64,000 nucleotides of DNA from Gemmatimonadota bacterium. GTDB taxonomy: Bacteria > Gemmatimonadota > Gemmatimonadetes > Longimicrobiales > Gaopeijiaceae. The notes below the pieces were generated by a model. It worked only from the letters and a program-made list of their open reading frames with translations, was not told the DNA's origin and searched no databases. Where the stretch lies: NCBI GenBank assembly GCA_026706635.1, contig JAPOYJ010000072.1, positions 1-64,000 on the forward strand. The letters run 5' to 3'. Position numbers and translations under genes: made by a program. Shown here piece by piece: positions 1-10,684 of the stretch (the first letter of the stretch is position 1; each line of letters begins with the position of its first letter).

Positions 1-398
1 CCAGTCTCGAACACCTGTCCCTCAGCCACAATAGGCTACGCGGCGAGATTCCGCCCGAGCTGGGCGACCTGCCCAGTCTCGAACACCTGTCCCTCAGCGA
101 CAATAGGCTACGCGGCGAGATTCCCCCGGAGCTGGGCGACCTATCGAATCTCCGCGAGTTGTCTCTCGCTGGCAATTCGCTAACCGGCAAGATTCCGCCC
201 GAGCTGGGCGACCTGTCGAATCTCACGGAGCTGCTTCTCAGCAACAATTCTCTGACCGGTGAGATTCCGCCCGCTTTCCTCGATCTTTCGCTGTACCTGT
301 TCGAATGGAGTGCCAACGACGGCCTTTGTGCACCGAACACAATCGAGTTTGACGAATGGCTGGACGGCCGGAGCTGGGAAGGTCCGAGGTGCGACTGA
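1..398 (+). CDS. LRR protein, C-terminal part (5' end outside window)
   Basis: The reading frame is open from position 3 back to the window edge, so only the C-terminal end is seen. It encodes plant-type leucine-rich repeats of about 24 residues with the core [13 protein letters not shown]. The tail (NDGLCAPN...EFDEWLD...GPRCD) matches the tails of the LRR lipoproteins at 595 and 4201, so it is their paralogue and probably also a surface lipoprotein. Bases 1-72 and 73-144 are almost identical 72-bp tandem units, which points to recent unit duplication. No catalytic function is visible; LRRs usually bind protein or glycan ligands. Confidence 0.85.
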   Translation, partial: SLEHLSLSHNRLRGEIPPELGDLPSLEHLSLSDNRLRGEIPPELGDLSNLRELSLAGNSLTGKIPPELGDLSNLTELLLSNNSLTGEIPPAFLDLSLYLFEWSANDGLCAPNTIEFDEWLDGRSWEGPRCD

Positions 399-461
399 GT
401 TCAGGATTGGCTGTGACGAATGGAATTGGCGCACAGGCTCGCGCGCACCGACGGCGGCGAG

Positions 462-544
462 GCGCGTCGGCGACGGTGTAACACCCGTCGTCAACTCCCG
501 TCGGGAACCGCCGCGCGTCCGTCTGGATCCTTGCGCATGGGTCT
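462..544 (-). pseudogene. thiG/thiS-upstream remnant in an LRR leader
   Basis: Bases 462-486 match thiG codons at 2961-2985 with one mismatch in 25; read on the minus strand they still encode GCYTVADA. Bases 493-544 match the region just upstream of thiS (3453-3504) with about three mismatches in 52. The leader of the LRR gene at 595 therefore looks like a collapsed copy of the thiG-thiS-LRR arrangement seen intact at 2428-3999. This suggests that the whole block was duplicated and the extra thi genes were then deleted. Confidence 0.7.
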
Positions 545-594
545 GCCTCGGAACTATGATGATGTAGCCGACGCTCCAACAAGGGGACCATGCC

Positions 595-2307
595 ATGCCG
601 GTGGAATCGTCATCGCGATCTGGCGCGCACACCTCCCTCCGCCTCGCCTTGAGCGTATCCGTCCTGGCTGCGGTCGCCGCCTGGGTGGTCGGGTGCGGCG
701 ATCCCCAGCCGCCGGTTGCAGTCGGGAGCATGCCGGAGCTGACGGTGTACGTCGACAGCACCGAGTCGGTCGATCTTGCAGGGTACTTCAGCAGCCCGGA
801 CGGAAACGGCCTTACGTACACAGCCACCACATCGGACGCCGGGGTGGCGACGGCGTCCGTGTCGGAGGGCGTGGTCACGGTGAGCGGCGTGTCGGAGGGT
901 ACCGACACAGTGAAGGTGACCGCGACCGACCCGGACGGGCTTTCGGCGATGCAGGTATCTTCGGTGATCGTCGGCCTCACTGACCGGCAAGTGTTGGAGA
1001 TCCTGTACGACGAACTGGGCGGCGACAACTGGAGGGACAACACGGGCTGGAAGACCGACGCGCCCCTTGACGAGTGGTACGGGGTGAACACCAATGCGGA
1101 CGGCCGGGTTGATACGCTGTTTCTCGGCGGCAATTCCCTAACCGGCGAGATCCCGCCCGAGCTGAGGTACCTGTCGAATCTCGGAACCCTGGATCTCGCC
1201 CGCAATTCGCTGACCGGCGAGATTCCGCCGGAGCTGGGCGACCTGTCGAATCTCCGCGAATTGTGGCTCTCCTACAATTGGCTGACCGGCGAGATTCCGC
1301 CTGAGCTGGGCGACCTGTCGTATCTCGTATACCTAGGTCTCGGCGGTCTCGGCAACAACCCGCTAACCGGCGAGATTCCGCCGGAGCTGGGCGACCTGTC
1401 GTATCTCCAGGGGTTGTATATCAGCAACAGTCAGCTGACCGGCGAGATTCCGCCGGAGCTGGGCGACCTGTCGAATCTTCAAGCGTTGGATCTCGGCGGC
1501 AATCAGCTGACCGACGAGATTCCGCCAGAGCTGGGCGACCTGTCGAATCTCGGAACCCTGGATCTCGCCCGCAATTCGCTGACCGGCGAGATTCCGCCGG
1601 AGCTGGGCGACCTGTCGAATCTCGCGTGGCTGCATCTCTACGACAATCAGCTAGCCGGCGAGATTCCGCCGGAGCTGGGCGACCTGTCGAATCTCGTATA
1701 CCTAGGTCTCGACGACAATCAGCTAGCCGGCGAGATTCCGCCGGAGCTGCGCGACCTGTCGAATCTCGAGTCGCTGCGGCTCAACGACAATCAGCTGACC
1801 GGCGAGATTCCGCCGGAGCTGGGCGACCTGTCGAGTCTCCACCGGTTGCATCTCCACGACAATCAGCTAGCCGGCGAGATTCCGCCAGAGCTGGGCGACC
1901 TGTCGAATCTCGAGTCGCTGCGGCTCGACGTCAATCAGCTAACCGGCGAGATTCCGCCCGAGCTGGGCGACCTGTCGAATCTCGATTACCTCTACCTCGA
2001 CAACAATTCGCTAACCGGCGAACTTCCGTCCCGGCTGGGCGACCTGTCGAGTCTCGAAGGCCTAGGTCTCCGCAACAATCGGCTAACCGGCGAGATTCCG
2101 CCTGAGCTGGGCGACCTGTCGTATCTCCAGGGGTTGCATATCAACGACAATCAGCTGACCGGCGAGATTCCGCCCGATTTCCTCAACCTATCGTGGCTTT
2201 GGCGGTTCTCTTGGGAAGACAACGACGGTCTTTGTGTGCCGAACACAACCGAATTCGATGATTGGCTGGACGAAATGGATAATCCGACCGGCCCGAGGTG
2301 CGATTGA
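595..2307 (+). CDS. Plant-type LRR lipoprotein with cadherin-like N-terminal domain
   Basis: 570 residues. A hydrophobic signal ends in the lipobox VVGC (about residues 32-35), predicting a lipid-anchored exported protein. Residues about 45-125 form an Ig/cadherin-like domain (pattern DLAGYFSSPDGNGLTY...GVATASVSEGVVTVSG). An N-cap follows (LYDELGGDNWRDNTGW...W.GV) that resembles plant LRRNT modules, then some 15 LRRs of about 24 residues. The cap ends NDGLCVPN...GPRCD. DNA units are 72 bp and highly alike, so copy number could change by slippage. The start ATG lies in a leader shared with the paralogue at 3557. The ligand is unknown; adhesion or host interaction is inference. Confidence 0.88.
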   Translation: MPVESSSRSGAHTSLRLALSVSVLAAVAAWVVGCGDPQPPVAVGSMPELTVYVDSTESVDLAGYFSSPDGNGLTYTATTSDAGVATASVSEGVVTVSGVSEGTDTVKVTATDPDGLSAMQVSSVIVGLTDRQVLEILYDELGGDNWRDNTGWKTDAPLDEWYGVNTNADGRVDTLFLGGNSLTGEIPPELRYLSNLGTLDLARNSLTGEIPPELGDLSNLRELWLSYNWLTGEIPPELGDLSYLVYLGLGGLGNNPLTGEIPPELGDLSYLQGLYISNSQLTGEIPPELGDLSNLQALDLGGNQLTDEIPPELGDLSNLGTLDLARNSLTGEIPPELGDLSNLAWLHLYDNQLAGEIPPELGDLSNLVYLGLDDNQLAGEIPPELRDLSNLESLRLNDNQLTGEIPPELGDLSSLHRLHLHDNQLAGEIPPELGDLSNLESLRLDVNQLTGEIPPELGDLSNLDYLYLDNNSLTGELPSRLGDLSSLEGLGLRNNRLTGEIPPELGDLSYLQGLHINDNQLTGEIPPDFLNLSWLWRFSWEDNDGLCVPNTTEFDDWLDEMDNPTGPRCD

Positions 2308-2427
2308 GAGGAGGATTGGCTGTGACACGAGCTGGTGTGCAGACGCCGCGAGTCCGGGTGGGCGGCGAGGCCCCGGGCTGCCAGGGCGCGGCGAAATGGC
2401 GAGTACCGTAGCCGCCCCACGGCCTGC

Positions 2428-3225
2428 TTAGACACCGCCCAGCATTCCCGCGCGCGGCGAAGACGGCACCGCGATCTCCCTAGCCTCCATCCGGCCCGCA
2501 AGATAGGCGTCACGTCCCGCCTGCACCGCTAGCCTCATGGCTCGGGCCATCGCCACCGGATCGGCGGCGCTTGCGATCGCCGTGTTCATGAGCACGCCGT
2601 CCACCCCCTGCTCCATCGTGACGCACGCATCGGACGCTGTGCCCACCCCCGCGTCGACGATAACCGGAACCGAGAGCCGCCGTTTGATCTCGCGGATGTA
2701 GTAGGGGTTGACGACGCCGAGACCGCTGCCGATCGGGCTCGCGAGCGGCATCACGGCGACGCACCCTGCGTCCTCGAGGCGCAGTGCCGCAATCAGATCG
2801 TCGGAGGTGTAGGCCATGACGCTGAAGCCCTCGCCGACCAGCTGGCGGGCCGCCTCGATCGTGGCTGCCGTGTCGGGCAGGAGGGTGCGCTCGTCGCCGA
2901 TGACCTCGAGCTTCACCCACTCGCTCAGGCCTGCGGCGCGGCCTAGGCGCGCGTACCGTAGCGCGTCGGCGACGGTGTAGCACCCAGCCGTGTTCGGCAG
3001 GAGGAAGAACTCCGCCGGATCGAGGTGGTGCAGAATGCCCTCCTCAGCGCCTCGGTCCAGATCGACGCGCCGAACCGCCACCGTCACCATCTCGGCGCCG
3101 CTCGCACGGATCGCGCCGACCATCTCGGCGTTGCTGCGGTACTTGCCCGTCCCCACGATCAGGCGCGAGGCGAAGGTCCTGCCTCCGATGACGAAATCCC
3201 CGTCGACCACGGTTGTGCCCGACAC
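2428..3225 (-). CDS. thiG: Thiazole synthase ThiG
   Basis: 265 residues, normal for ThiG. It makes the thiazole phosphate of thiamine from deoxyxylulose phosphate, dehydroglycine and ThiS-thiocarboxylate in the cytosol. Visible family signatures are FASRLIVGTGKY near the N-terminus, the Schiff-base lysine in WVKLEVIGD, and the phosphate-binding segments ASPIGSGLGV and VDAGVGTASDA. The GTG start follows directly after the thiS stop (TAGGTG), so the two are translationally coupled. Confidence 0.95.
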   Translation of the reverse strand: MSGTTVVDGDFVIGGRTFASRLIVGTGKYRSNAEMVGAIRASGAEMVTVAVRRVDLDRGAEEGILHHLDPAEFFLLPNTAGCYTVADALRYARLGRAAGLSEWVKLEVIGDERTLLPDTAATIEAARQLVGEGFSVMAYTSDDLIAALRLEDAGCVAVMPLASPIGSGLGVVNPYYIREIKRRLSVPVIVDAGVGTASDACVTMEQGVDGVLMNTAIASAADPVAMARAMRLAVQAGRDAYLAGRMEAREIAVPSSPRAGMLGGV

Positions 3226-3426
3226 CTACCCGCCCCCCACGAAGTGAACGACCTCGAGGACGTCGGCCTCGCTGACCGGAGTGGCGTCCAGGCGGTCGCG
3301 CGCGAGGATCCGGCGGTTGTGCTCAACGACCACCATTGCGGGCTCCACACCGAGCTCGGCCAGGAGACCCGCGACGCTCAGCCCCTGGGCCACGTTCCTC
3401 GTCTCGCCGTTCAGCACGATGTTCAA
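3226..3426 (-). CDS. thiS: Sulfur carrier protein ThiS
   Basis: 66 residues, beginning NIVLNGETR and ending HFVGGG. ThiS carries sulfur as a C-terminal glycine thiocarboxylate and is the sulfur donor for ThiG. The family ends in GG; here one further glycine follows (GGG). A TTG start is chosen because it places residue 1 exactly where family members begin; no ATG is in frame nearby. It abuts thiG. I looked for a TPP riboswitch upstream and did not see its conserved blocks. Confidence 0.88.
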   Translation of the reverse strand: MNIVLNGETRNVAQGLSVAGLLAELGVEPAMVVVEHNRRILARDRLDATPVSEADVLEVVHFVGGG

Positions 3427-3556
3427 GCCACCCGCCGGGGTCTCGTCAGCGTGACTCCCGTTGGGAACCGCCGCGCGTTCGTCTGGATCGTTGCGCATGG
3501 GTCTAGGTCTGGATTTGGTGAGGAAGTCGACGCTCCAACAAGAAGACTGGCAGTCC

Positions 3557-3999
3557 ATGGATAAACTAAGGCGAGCACCGAGAGGGGCGCTGCGGCGGGG
3601 GTCCTGTTCGCGGACCGCCCCATCTGGCGGGCGCGCCTCCCTCCGGCCCGTTCTGACCGCCTCGGTCCTGGTCGTAGCAGCACTCGGGGCGGCCTGCTGC
3701 GGCGAGAACGAGCCGCCCACGGCTAGAGCCATACCGGGACTGACGATCGACGTCCGCCGCACGGATTCGGTCGATGTCGCGAGGTACTTCAGCGATCCCG
3801 ACACCGGTGTCCCTGCGTACGCGGCCATCACGTCGGGCAACGGGGTGGCGACGGCGTCCGTGTCGGAGAGCGTGGTCACGGTGAGCGGCGTGTCGGAGGG
3901 CGCATCCGAAGTGACGGTGACGGCGACTGAACGGGCGGGCTGTCGGCGTCTCAGGACTTCGCCACAACCGTCCGCCGCCTCACTGAGCGGCGAGTCTAG
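3557..3999 (+). pseudogene. Truncated LRR lipoprotein paralogue
   Basis: It starts like the intact paralogues: signal with lipobox LGAAC, then the cadherin-like domain (DVARYFSDPDTG...GVATASVSESVVTVSG). After VTVTATER the frame shifts by one missing base. In the other frame homology continues (SQDFATTVRRLTERRV), then hits TAG at 3997 just before the N-cap and all LRRs. The homology ends three bases before the palindromic repeat core at 4003. The product would be a lipid-anchored stub at most. Confidence 0.8.
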
Positions 4000-4002
4000 A
4001 AG

Positions 4003-4041
4003 TGTAAACTATGATTTACATTATGTAACCTAGAGATTACA
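4003..4041 (+). repeat. Twin-palindrome repeat core, copy 1
   Basis: Two 18-bp imperfect palindromes, TGTAAACTATGATTTACA (4003-4020) and TGTAACCTAGAGATTACA (4024-4041), separated by TTA. Same 18+3+18 layout as the cores at 10734, 17399, 31919, 36139, 41592, 46922 and 63053. The flanking parts of the full element are not recognisable here. Confidence 0.85.
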
Positions 4042-4043
4042 AT
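4015..4043 (+). promoter_or_regulatory. Candidate promoter inside repeat core
   Basis: TTTACA (4015-4020), 17 bp, TACAAT (4038-4043): each hexamer matches the sigma-70 consensus at five of six bases, at optimal spacing. It points to the LRR gene at 4201. The overlap with both palindromes could make it an operator-controlled promoter. This is a sequence match only. Confidence 0.45.
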
Positions 4044-4200
4044 GCGGTCGCTCGGAAGACGCCGACCCTCGGTGCCGACAGCGGTGAAACGCCGGACTGG
4101 AGGTTCTGTCGGCCGCCGTACGGCTGCCCAGCTTCTTGCGCATGGCGCAGCCTCAAGGCAGGTTGCCACCACACATCGACCCGCCAACGGGAGGCGTGCC

Positions 4201-5916
4201 ATGTCCGTAGAGTATCGCCACCGGGATACTCATCGCCACCGAAGGGGCGGCGCTCTCACCCTCGCCTTGAGCGCCTCCGTCCTGGCCGCGGTCGCCGCCT
4301 GGGTGGTCGGGTGCGGCGAGCCCCAGGCGCCCGTTGCAGTCGGGGATATACCGGAGCTGACGGTGTATGTGGACAGCACCGAGTCGGTTGATATCGCGCG
4401 GTATTTCAGCGACCCTGACGGAGATGCCCTCACGTACGCGGCCTTCGTATCGGACACCGAGGTGGCGACGGCGTCCGTGTCGGAGAGCGTGGTCACGGTG
4501 AGCGGGGTGTCGGTGGGTACCGACACGGTGGCGGTGATTGCGACTGACCCGGACGGACTTACGGCGAGGCAGGCCTTTTCGGTGACTGTCCGCCTCACTG
4601 ACCGGCAAGTGTTGGAGATCCTGTACGACGAACTGGGCGGCGACAACTGGGGAGTCACCACGAACTGGAAGACCGACGCACCGCTTGAGGAGTGGTTCGG
4701 GGTGAGCACGGGTGCGGACGGCCGGGTTGATACGCTGGAACTCTCCAACAATTCGCTAACCGGTGAGATCCCGCCCGAGCTGGGCGACCTGTCGGATCTC
4801 GAATACCTGAGTCTCGGCTACAATTCGCTGACCGGCGAGATTTCGCCCGAGCTGGGGTACCTGTCGAATCTCGAATGGCTGTCTTTCCACGGCAATTTCC
4901 TAAGCGGCGAGATTTTGCCCGAACTAAGTGACTTGTCGAATCTCAACAAGTTGTATCTCTCCGACAATCGACTAACCGGCGAGATTCCGTCCTGGCTGGG
5001 CGACCTATCGAATCTCGAAACCCTGAATCTCAGCAACAACCAGCTAACTGGCGAGATCCCGTCCCAGCTGGGCGACCTGTCGAGTCTCGAAGGCCTAGGT
5101 CTCGGCAACAATCAACTAACCGGGGAGATTCCGCCGTGGCTGGGCGACCTGTCGAATCTCGAATACCTGGATCTCGGCAACAATCAGCTAACCGGCGGGA
5201 TTCCTTCGGGGCTGGGCGACCTGTCGAATCTCGAATGGCTGCATCTCGGCGGTAATTCGCTCACCGGCGAGATTCCCCCAGAGCTGAGTAATCTGTCGAA
5301 TCTCTTTTGGCTGGAACTTCCCAACAATTCGCTCACCGGCGAGATCCCGACCGAGCTGGGTGACCTGTCTGATCTCTACGCGTTGTATCTCAACGACAAT
5401 CAGCTTACCGGTGGGATTCCTTCAGGGCTGGGCGACGTGTCGAATCTCAGAGATCTGTATCTCAACAACAATCAGCTTACCGGCGAGATTCCGCCAGAGC
5501 TGGGCGACCTGTCGAATCTCGACGATCTGTATCTCGGCAACAATCTGCTAACCGGTGAGATTCCGCCGTGGCTGGGCGACCTGTCAAGTCTCAACTATCT
5601 GTATCTCGGCAACAATCAGCTAACCGGCGGGATTCCACCGGAGCTGGGCGACCTGTCTTATCTCTACAACTTGTATATCAACGACAATCAGCTAACCGGC
5701 GAGATCCCGCCAGAGCTGGGTGACCTGTCGAATCTCACCAGGTTGTATCTCAACGACAATCAGCTTACCGGCGAGATTCCGCCAGATTTCCTCAACCTAT
5801 CGGCGCTTTGGTGGTTCTCTTGGGACGACAATGACGGTCTTTGTGCGCCCGACACCAGCGAGTTCGACGAATGGCTGGACGAAATGCTGGAACGGAGTGG
5901 CCCGAGGTGCGATTGA
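4201..5916 (+). CDS. Plant-type LRR lipoprotein with cadherin-like domain
   Basis: 571 residues from the ATG at 4201, which follows GGGAGG by seven bases; the frame is open back to 4042 but that extension resembles nothing. Lipobox VVGC, then a cadherin/Ig-like domain ([16 protein letters not shown]), the N-cap LYDELGGDNWG...[14 protein letters not shown], about 17 LRRs and the tail LCAPDTSEFDEWLDE...GPRCD. Closely related to the protein at 595. Predicted to be anchored on the cell surface; the ligand is unknown. A repeat-borne promoter lies at 4015-4043. Confidence 0.88.
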   Translation: MSVEYRHRDTHRHRRGGALTLALSASVLAAVAAWVVGCGEPQAPVAVGDIPELTVYVDSTESVDIARYFSDPDGDALTYAAFVSDTEVATASVSESVVTVSGVSVGTDTVAVIATDPDGLTARQAFSVTVRLTDRQVLEILYDELGGDNWGVTTNWKTDAPLEEWFGVSTGADGRVDTLELSNNSLTGEIPPELGDLSDLEYLSLGYNSLTGEISPELGYLSNLEWLSFHGNFLSGEILPELSDLSNLNKLYLSDNRLTGEIPSWLGDLSNLETLNLSNNQLTGEIPSQLGDLSSLEGLGLGNNQLTGEIPPWLGDLSNLEYLDLGNNQLTGGIPSGLGDLSNLEWLHLGGNSLTGEIPPELSNLSNLFWLELPNNSLTGEIPTELGDLSDLYALYLNDNQLTGGIPSGLGDVSNLRDLYLNNNQLTGEIPPELGDLSNLDDLYLGNNLLTGEIPPWLGDLSSLNYLYLGNNQLTGGIPPELGDLSYLYNLYINDNQLTGEIPPELGDLSNLTRLYLNDNQLTGEIPPDFLNLSALWWFSWDDNDGLCAPDTSEFDEWLDEMLERSGPRCD

Positions 5917-5918
5917 GT

Positions 5919-6620
5919 TCAGAGGGCATCAAGGTAGCGCCCCACAGCCGATCCCGGGTCGCCTGCCTCCCAGACGCCGCTCGCCGCCGCCACCCCATGG
6001 GCGCCGACGTCCAGCAGTCCGCGAGCTTCGGCCGGACCCACTCCGCCGATCGCGAGCACCGGAAGCCCGGTAGCGACGCAGGCGGCCGCGACCGCATCCG
6101 GGCCGATCGCGCCGCCGCCCGGATGAGACGGGGTGGGATACACGGAGCCCAGAAGAAGCCAGCTCGCCCCGCTCCCGTCGAGTTCGGGCACTTGTGCAGG
6201 CGAGTGTATCGACTTGCCGAGGAGCAGCACCCGGCGCGGTGATTCGGTTGGGTCGGACCGCCGGGCGGCACTTCGCACAACGGCCAGCGCATCTGCGACC
6301 CCAATTGAGTCCTCCCGGAGCTGTGCACCCCCGGCCCCCACCGCGAGCGCCACATCGACCCGGTCGTTGACGACGATCAGTGTCCCAAGCTCCGCCGCCG
6401 CCTCCACCAGCCACTCCGCCACCTCGCAGAGGCGTGCCGCGGAGCTCGAGCGCGCCCGCAGGTGGAGCGCCACCCGGCCCCGCCCGGCGTGCGCCACCCG
6501 CAGCAGCCTCCTCCTCCAGTCGGGAGCGGCGATAACGGCGTCGCCCGCGACGACGTGCAGTCTCGGGACCCCCCGGAAGTCCTCTGCGCGACCAACGACC
6601 GCCACGCTACGAGAGGACAT
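5919..6620 (-). CDS. thiE: Thiamine-phosphate synthase-like protein (ThiE/TenI family)
   Basis: 233 residues. ThiE joins HMP pyrophosphate and thiazole phosphate to thiamine phosphate. Family segments visible are VNDRVDVALAVGAGG (usually NDRVDVALAVGADG), LLGKSIHSP (usually GxSxHS), LLLGSVYPTPSHPG and LPVLAIGGV. The ATG overlaps the end of fmt by 14 bases, so it is the last gene of the minus-strand operon. GGAQLRE replaces the usual DGVHLGQ, so a TenI-like variant is possible. thiS-thiG lie 2.5 kb away. Confidence 0.82.
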   Translation of the reverse strand: MSSRSVAVVGRAEDFRGVPRLHVVAGDAVIAAPDWRRRLLRVAHAGRGRVALHLRARSSSAARLCEVAEWLVEAAAELGTLIVVNDRVDVALAVGAGGAQLREDSIGVADALAVVRSAARRSDPTESPRRVLLLGKSIHSPAQVPELDGSGASWLLLGSVYPTPSHPGGGAIGPDAVAAACVATGLPVLAIGGVGPAEARGLLDVGAHGVAAASGVWEAGDPGSAVGRYLDAL

Positions 6621-7560
6621 CGCCCACGCGCGCGCCTCGGCCGCATAGCCACGCCTCGGCCGCAATGCGCCGCCGCCCCGGCTGCTGCACCTCGCCGATC
6701 CGGAGCGCTCCGTCGCCCGCAGCCACCACAAGCCCGCCCTTGGGGTCGGCCCCCAGCACTTCCCCGGGCGAGGTGCCAACCCCCCGGAGGTCCCCCAGGC
6801 GCGTCTCCGGCACCACCTCGGGTGCATAGAGCTTGAGGGGGGTGCCGTTCAGGACGCTCCACGCGCCGGGCGCCTCGTCCATCGCCCGGATCAGGCACGA
6901 CACCCTGCGTGCGCTCCTGCTCCAGTCGATCCGCGCCGACCCCCGGTCCACCTTGGGGGCGAAGGTGGCCGCTTCGTGGTCCTGCTCCACCTCCCTGAGC
7001 GCGCCCCGCTCCATCCTCGCCAGGGTATCCGCAAGGAGCTCCGCGCCGAGCTCGGAGAGACGCCGCGACAGCACCGCGGCCGTTTCGGTGGCGCCTATTG
7101 GCACCATCGTCTGGGCGAGTATCGGGCCTGCGTCCATCGCCTGCACCATCCGCATGATCGTCACCCCGGTGGTGTCGAAGCCGCGCGCGATCGCCCAGTT
7201 GATCGGCGCCGCCCCGCGCAGAGCCGGAAGCAGCGACGGATGCACGTTGAGCGACCCCCGCTCGGGTGCCTCGATCAGGACATTGGAGAGGAACTGGCCG
7301 TACGCGACCACCACCGAGGCATCTGCGCCGAGGCCTCGCACCTCCTCGACGAAGTCGGGGTCGCGAGTGCTATTGGGGGCCAGCACCCGGTATCCGCACT
7401 CCTCGGCAAGGGTTCTGACCGGGGACGGCTTCGGCTTCCTTCCTCTCCCCGCGGGACGGTCCGGACGCGTCACCACCGCGGCGATCTGGTGGCCTGCGTC
7501 AGCCACCGCCCGCAGCGCGGGAAGGGCGAAGGCGGGCGTTCCCCAGAAGATCAGGCGCAA
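6607..7560 (-). CDS. fmt: Methionyl-tRNA formyltransferase
   Basis: 317 residues, family length. It formylates initiator Met-tRNA with 10-formyl-tetrahydrofolate. MRLIFWGTPAFALPALRAV is the typical N-terminus; VNVHPSLLP-type and GVTIMRMVQAMDAGP segments carry the formyl-transferase active site (Asn/His/Asp). It sits directly after def, the enzyme that later removes the formyl group, a common pairing. Confidence 0.95.
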   Translation of the reverse strand: MRLIFWGTPAFALPALRAVADAGHQIAAVVTRPDRPAGRGRKPKPSPVRTLAEECGYRVLAPNSTRDPDFVEEVRGLGADASVVVAYGQFLSNVLIEAPERGSLNVHPSLLPALRGAAPINWAIARGFDTTGVTIMRMVQAMDAGPILAQTMVPIGATETAAVLSRRLSELGAELLADTLARMERGALREVEQDHEAATFAPKVDRGSARIDWSRSARRVSCLIRAMDEAPGAWSVLNGTPLKLYAPEVVPETRLGDLRGVGTSPGEVLGADPKGGLVVAAGDGALRIGEVQQPGRRRIAAEAWLCGRGARVGDVLS

Positions 7561-7567
7561 TCGGCCT

Positions 7568-8080
7568 TCACCCGGCCGCAGCCCGCAGCTTCCGCCACTT
7601 GCGGAGGAGGAGAGAGCGCTTCAGCTGCGAAACGCGGTCGATGAAGAGGACTCCGTCCAGGTGGTCGATCTCGTGCTGGAGCGCCCTGGCCAGGAGCCCT
7701 TCGGCCTCGATCCGCACCGGAGCGCCCTCCGTATCCGACCCCTCGACCACCACGCGGGCGGGTCGGGGGACGAGCTCCTCGATCCCCGGGATGCTGAGAC
7801 ATCCCTCGACCGCCTTCTCGATCGTCCCGCCCCGCTCGGCGACGACCGGATTGACGAGAGCGTGCCGGTGCCGCGCACCATCCTCCTCCGCTACGTCCAC
7901 CACCAGGACCCGTTCGGAGACCCCCACCTGCGGCGCCGCCAGGCCGATGCCCCCGGCATCGTACATCGTGTCGAACATGTCCCGGACCAGTCGGCGGGTC
8001 TCCTCCGTCACCGTCTCGACCGGACGCGCCCGCTCGCGCAGGAGCTTGTCGCCCATGATCCGGATCTCGCGCAGCGCCAT
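7568..8080 (-). CDS. def: Peptide deformylase
   Basis: 170 residues. A metalloenzyme that removes the N-formyl group from nascent proteins. All three motifs are intact: GIGLAAPQ (44-51), EGCLS (92-96) and HEIDH (136-140), giving the Cys/His/His metal ligands and catalytic Glu. Seven bases separate it from fmt. Confidence 0.96.
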   Translation of the reverse strand: MALREIRIMGDKLLRERARPVETVTEETRRLVRDMFDTMYDAGGIGLAAPQVGVSERVLVVDVAEEDGARHRHALVNPVVAERGGTIEKAVEGCLSIPGIEELVPRPARVVVEGSDTEGAPVRIEAEGLLARALQHEIDHLDGVLFIDRVSQLKRSLLLRKWRKLRAAAG

Positions 8081-8119
8081 GTAACCCGCCTATCGGCCGC
8101 AGACCGTGGTGTGCGGCAG

Positions 8120-8455
8120 CTACTCCGCCTCGATCTTGCGCGAGATGTGTCCCCGGTCCACAACGAGGCGCGTGTTCTCGCCCGTCTTGATCGTGAGCGC
8201 CTTGTCGGTGGCGTGGACGATGACCCCCAGGATCCCGCCGCTCGTCATCACCTGATCGCCGCGGGCGAGCTCGCTGAGCATCGCCTGGTGGCGCATCCTC
8301 TCCTTCCTCTGAGGCCGGATCAGGATGAAGTAGAAGATCGTGAAGATCGCCAGGAGCTGAAACACCAGCACCATCGTGGAGTTCGCTCCCTCGCGGGGGA
8401 CCAGGGGTAGCGGTGCGGAGGCCAGCGCGAGGGAGAGGCTTGCTGGGTGTGGCAC
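8120..8455 (-). CDS. yajC: Sec translocon accessory subunit YajC
   Basis: 111 residues. One membrane helix (VLVFQLLAIFTIFYFILIRPQ, about residues 29-49) followed by the YajC signature RPQRKERMRHQAML and a small cytosolic domain (GDQVMTSGGILGVIV). YajC associates with SecDF at the translocon. It follows tgt, the usual tgt-yajC order. The first 28 residues are poorly conserved; translation may begin at a later Met. Confidence 0.92.
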   Translation of the reverse strand: MPHPASLSLALASAPLPLVPREGANSTMVLVFQLLAIFTIFYFILIRPQRKERMRHQAMLSELARGDQVMTSGGILGVIVHATDKALTIKTGENTRLVVDRGHISRKIEAE

Positions 8456-8477
8456 GGGGTCGAGCGCTCCTTGAGTG

Positions 8478-10684
<2,207 letters not shown>

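Noticed and set aside
1-398. CRISPR-like or satellite repeat
   Set aside because: The 72-bp periodicity is fully explained by in-frame LRR codons.
2405-2430. Decayed repeat right end (CCCCACGGCCTGCTTAG) after the LRR gene
   Set aside because: The match is short and imperfect and no other part of the element is nearby.
3427-3556. TPP riboswitch upstream of thiS
   Set aside because: The conserved CTGAGA and ACCTGATCTGG-type blocks were not found on the minus strand. The region is conserved with 493-544 only because of block duplication.
4042-4200. Earlier start for the LRR gene at 4201
   Set aside because: The added residues precede the signal peptide, are not shared with paralogues, and the 4201 ATG has a good GGGAGG site.
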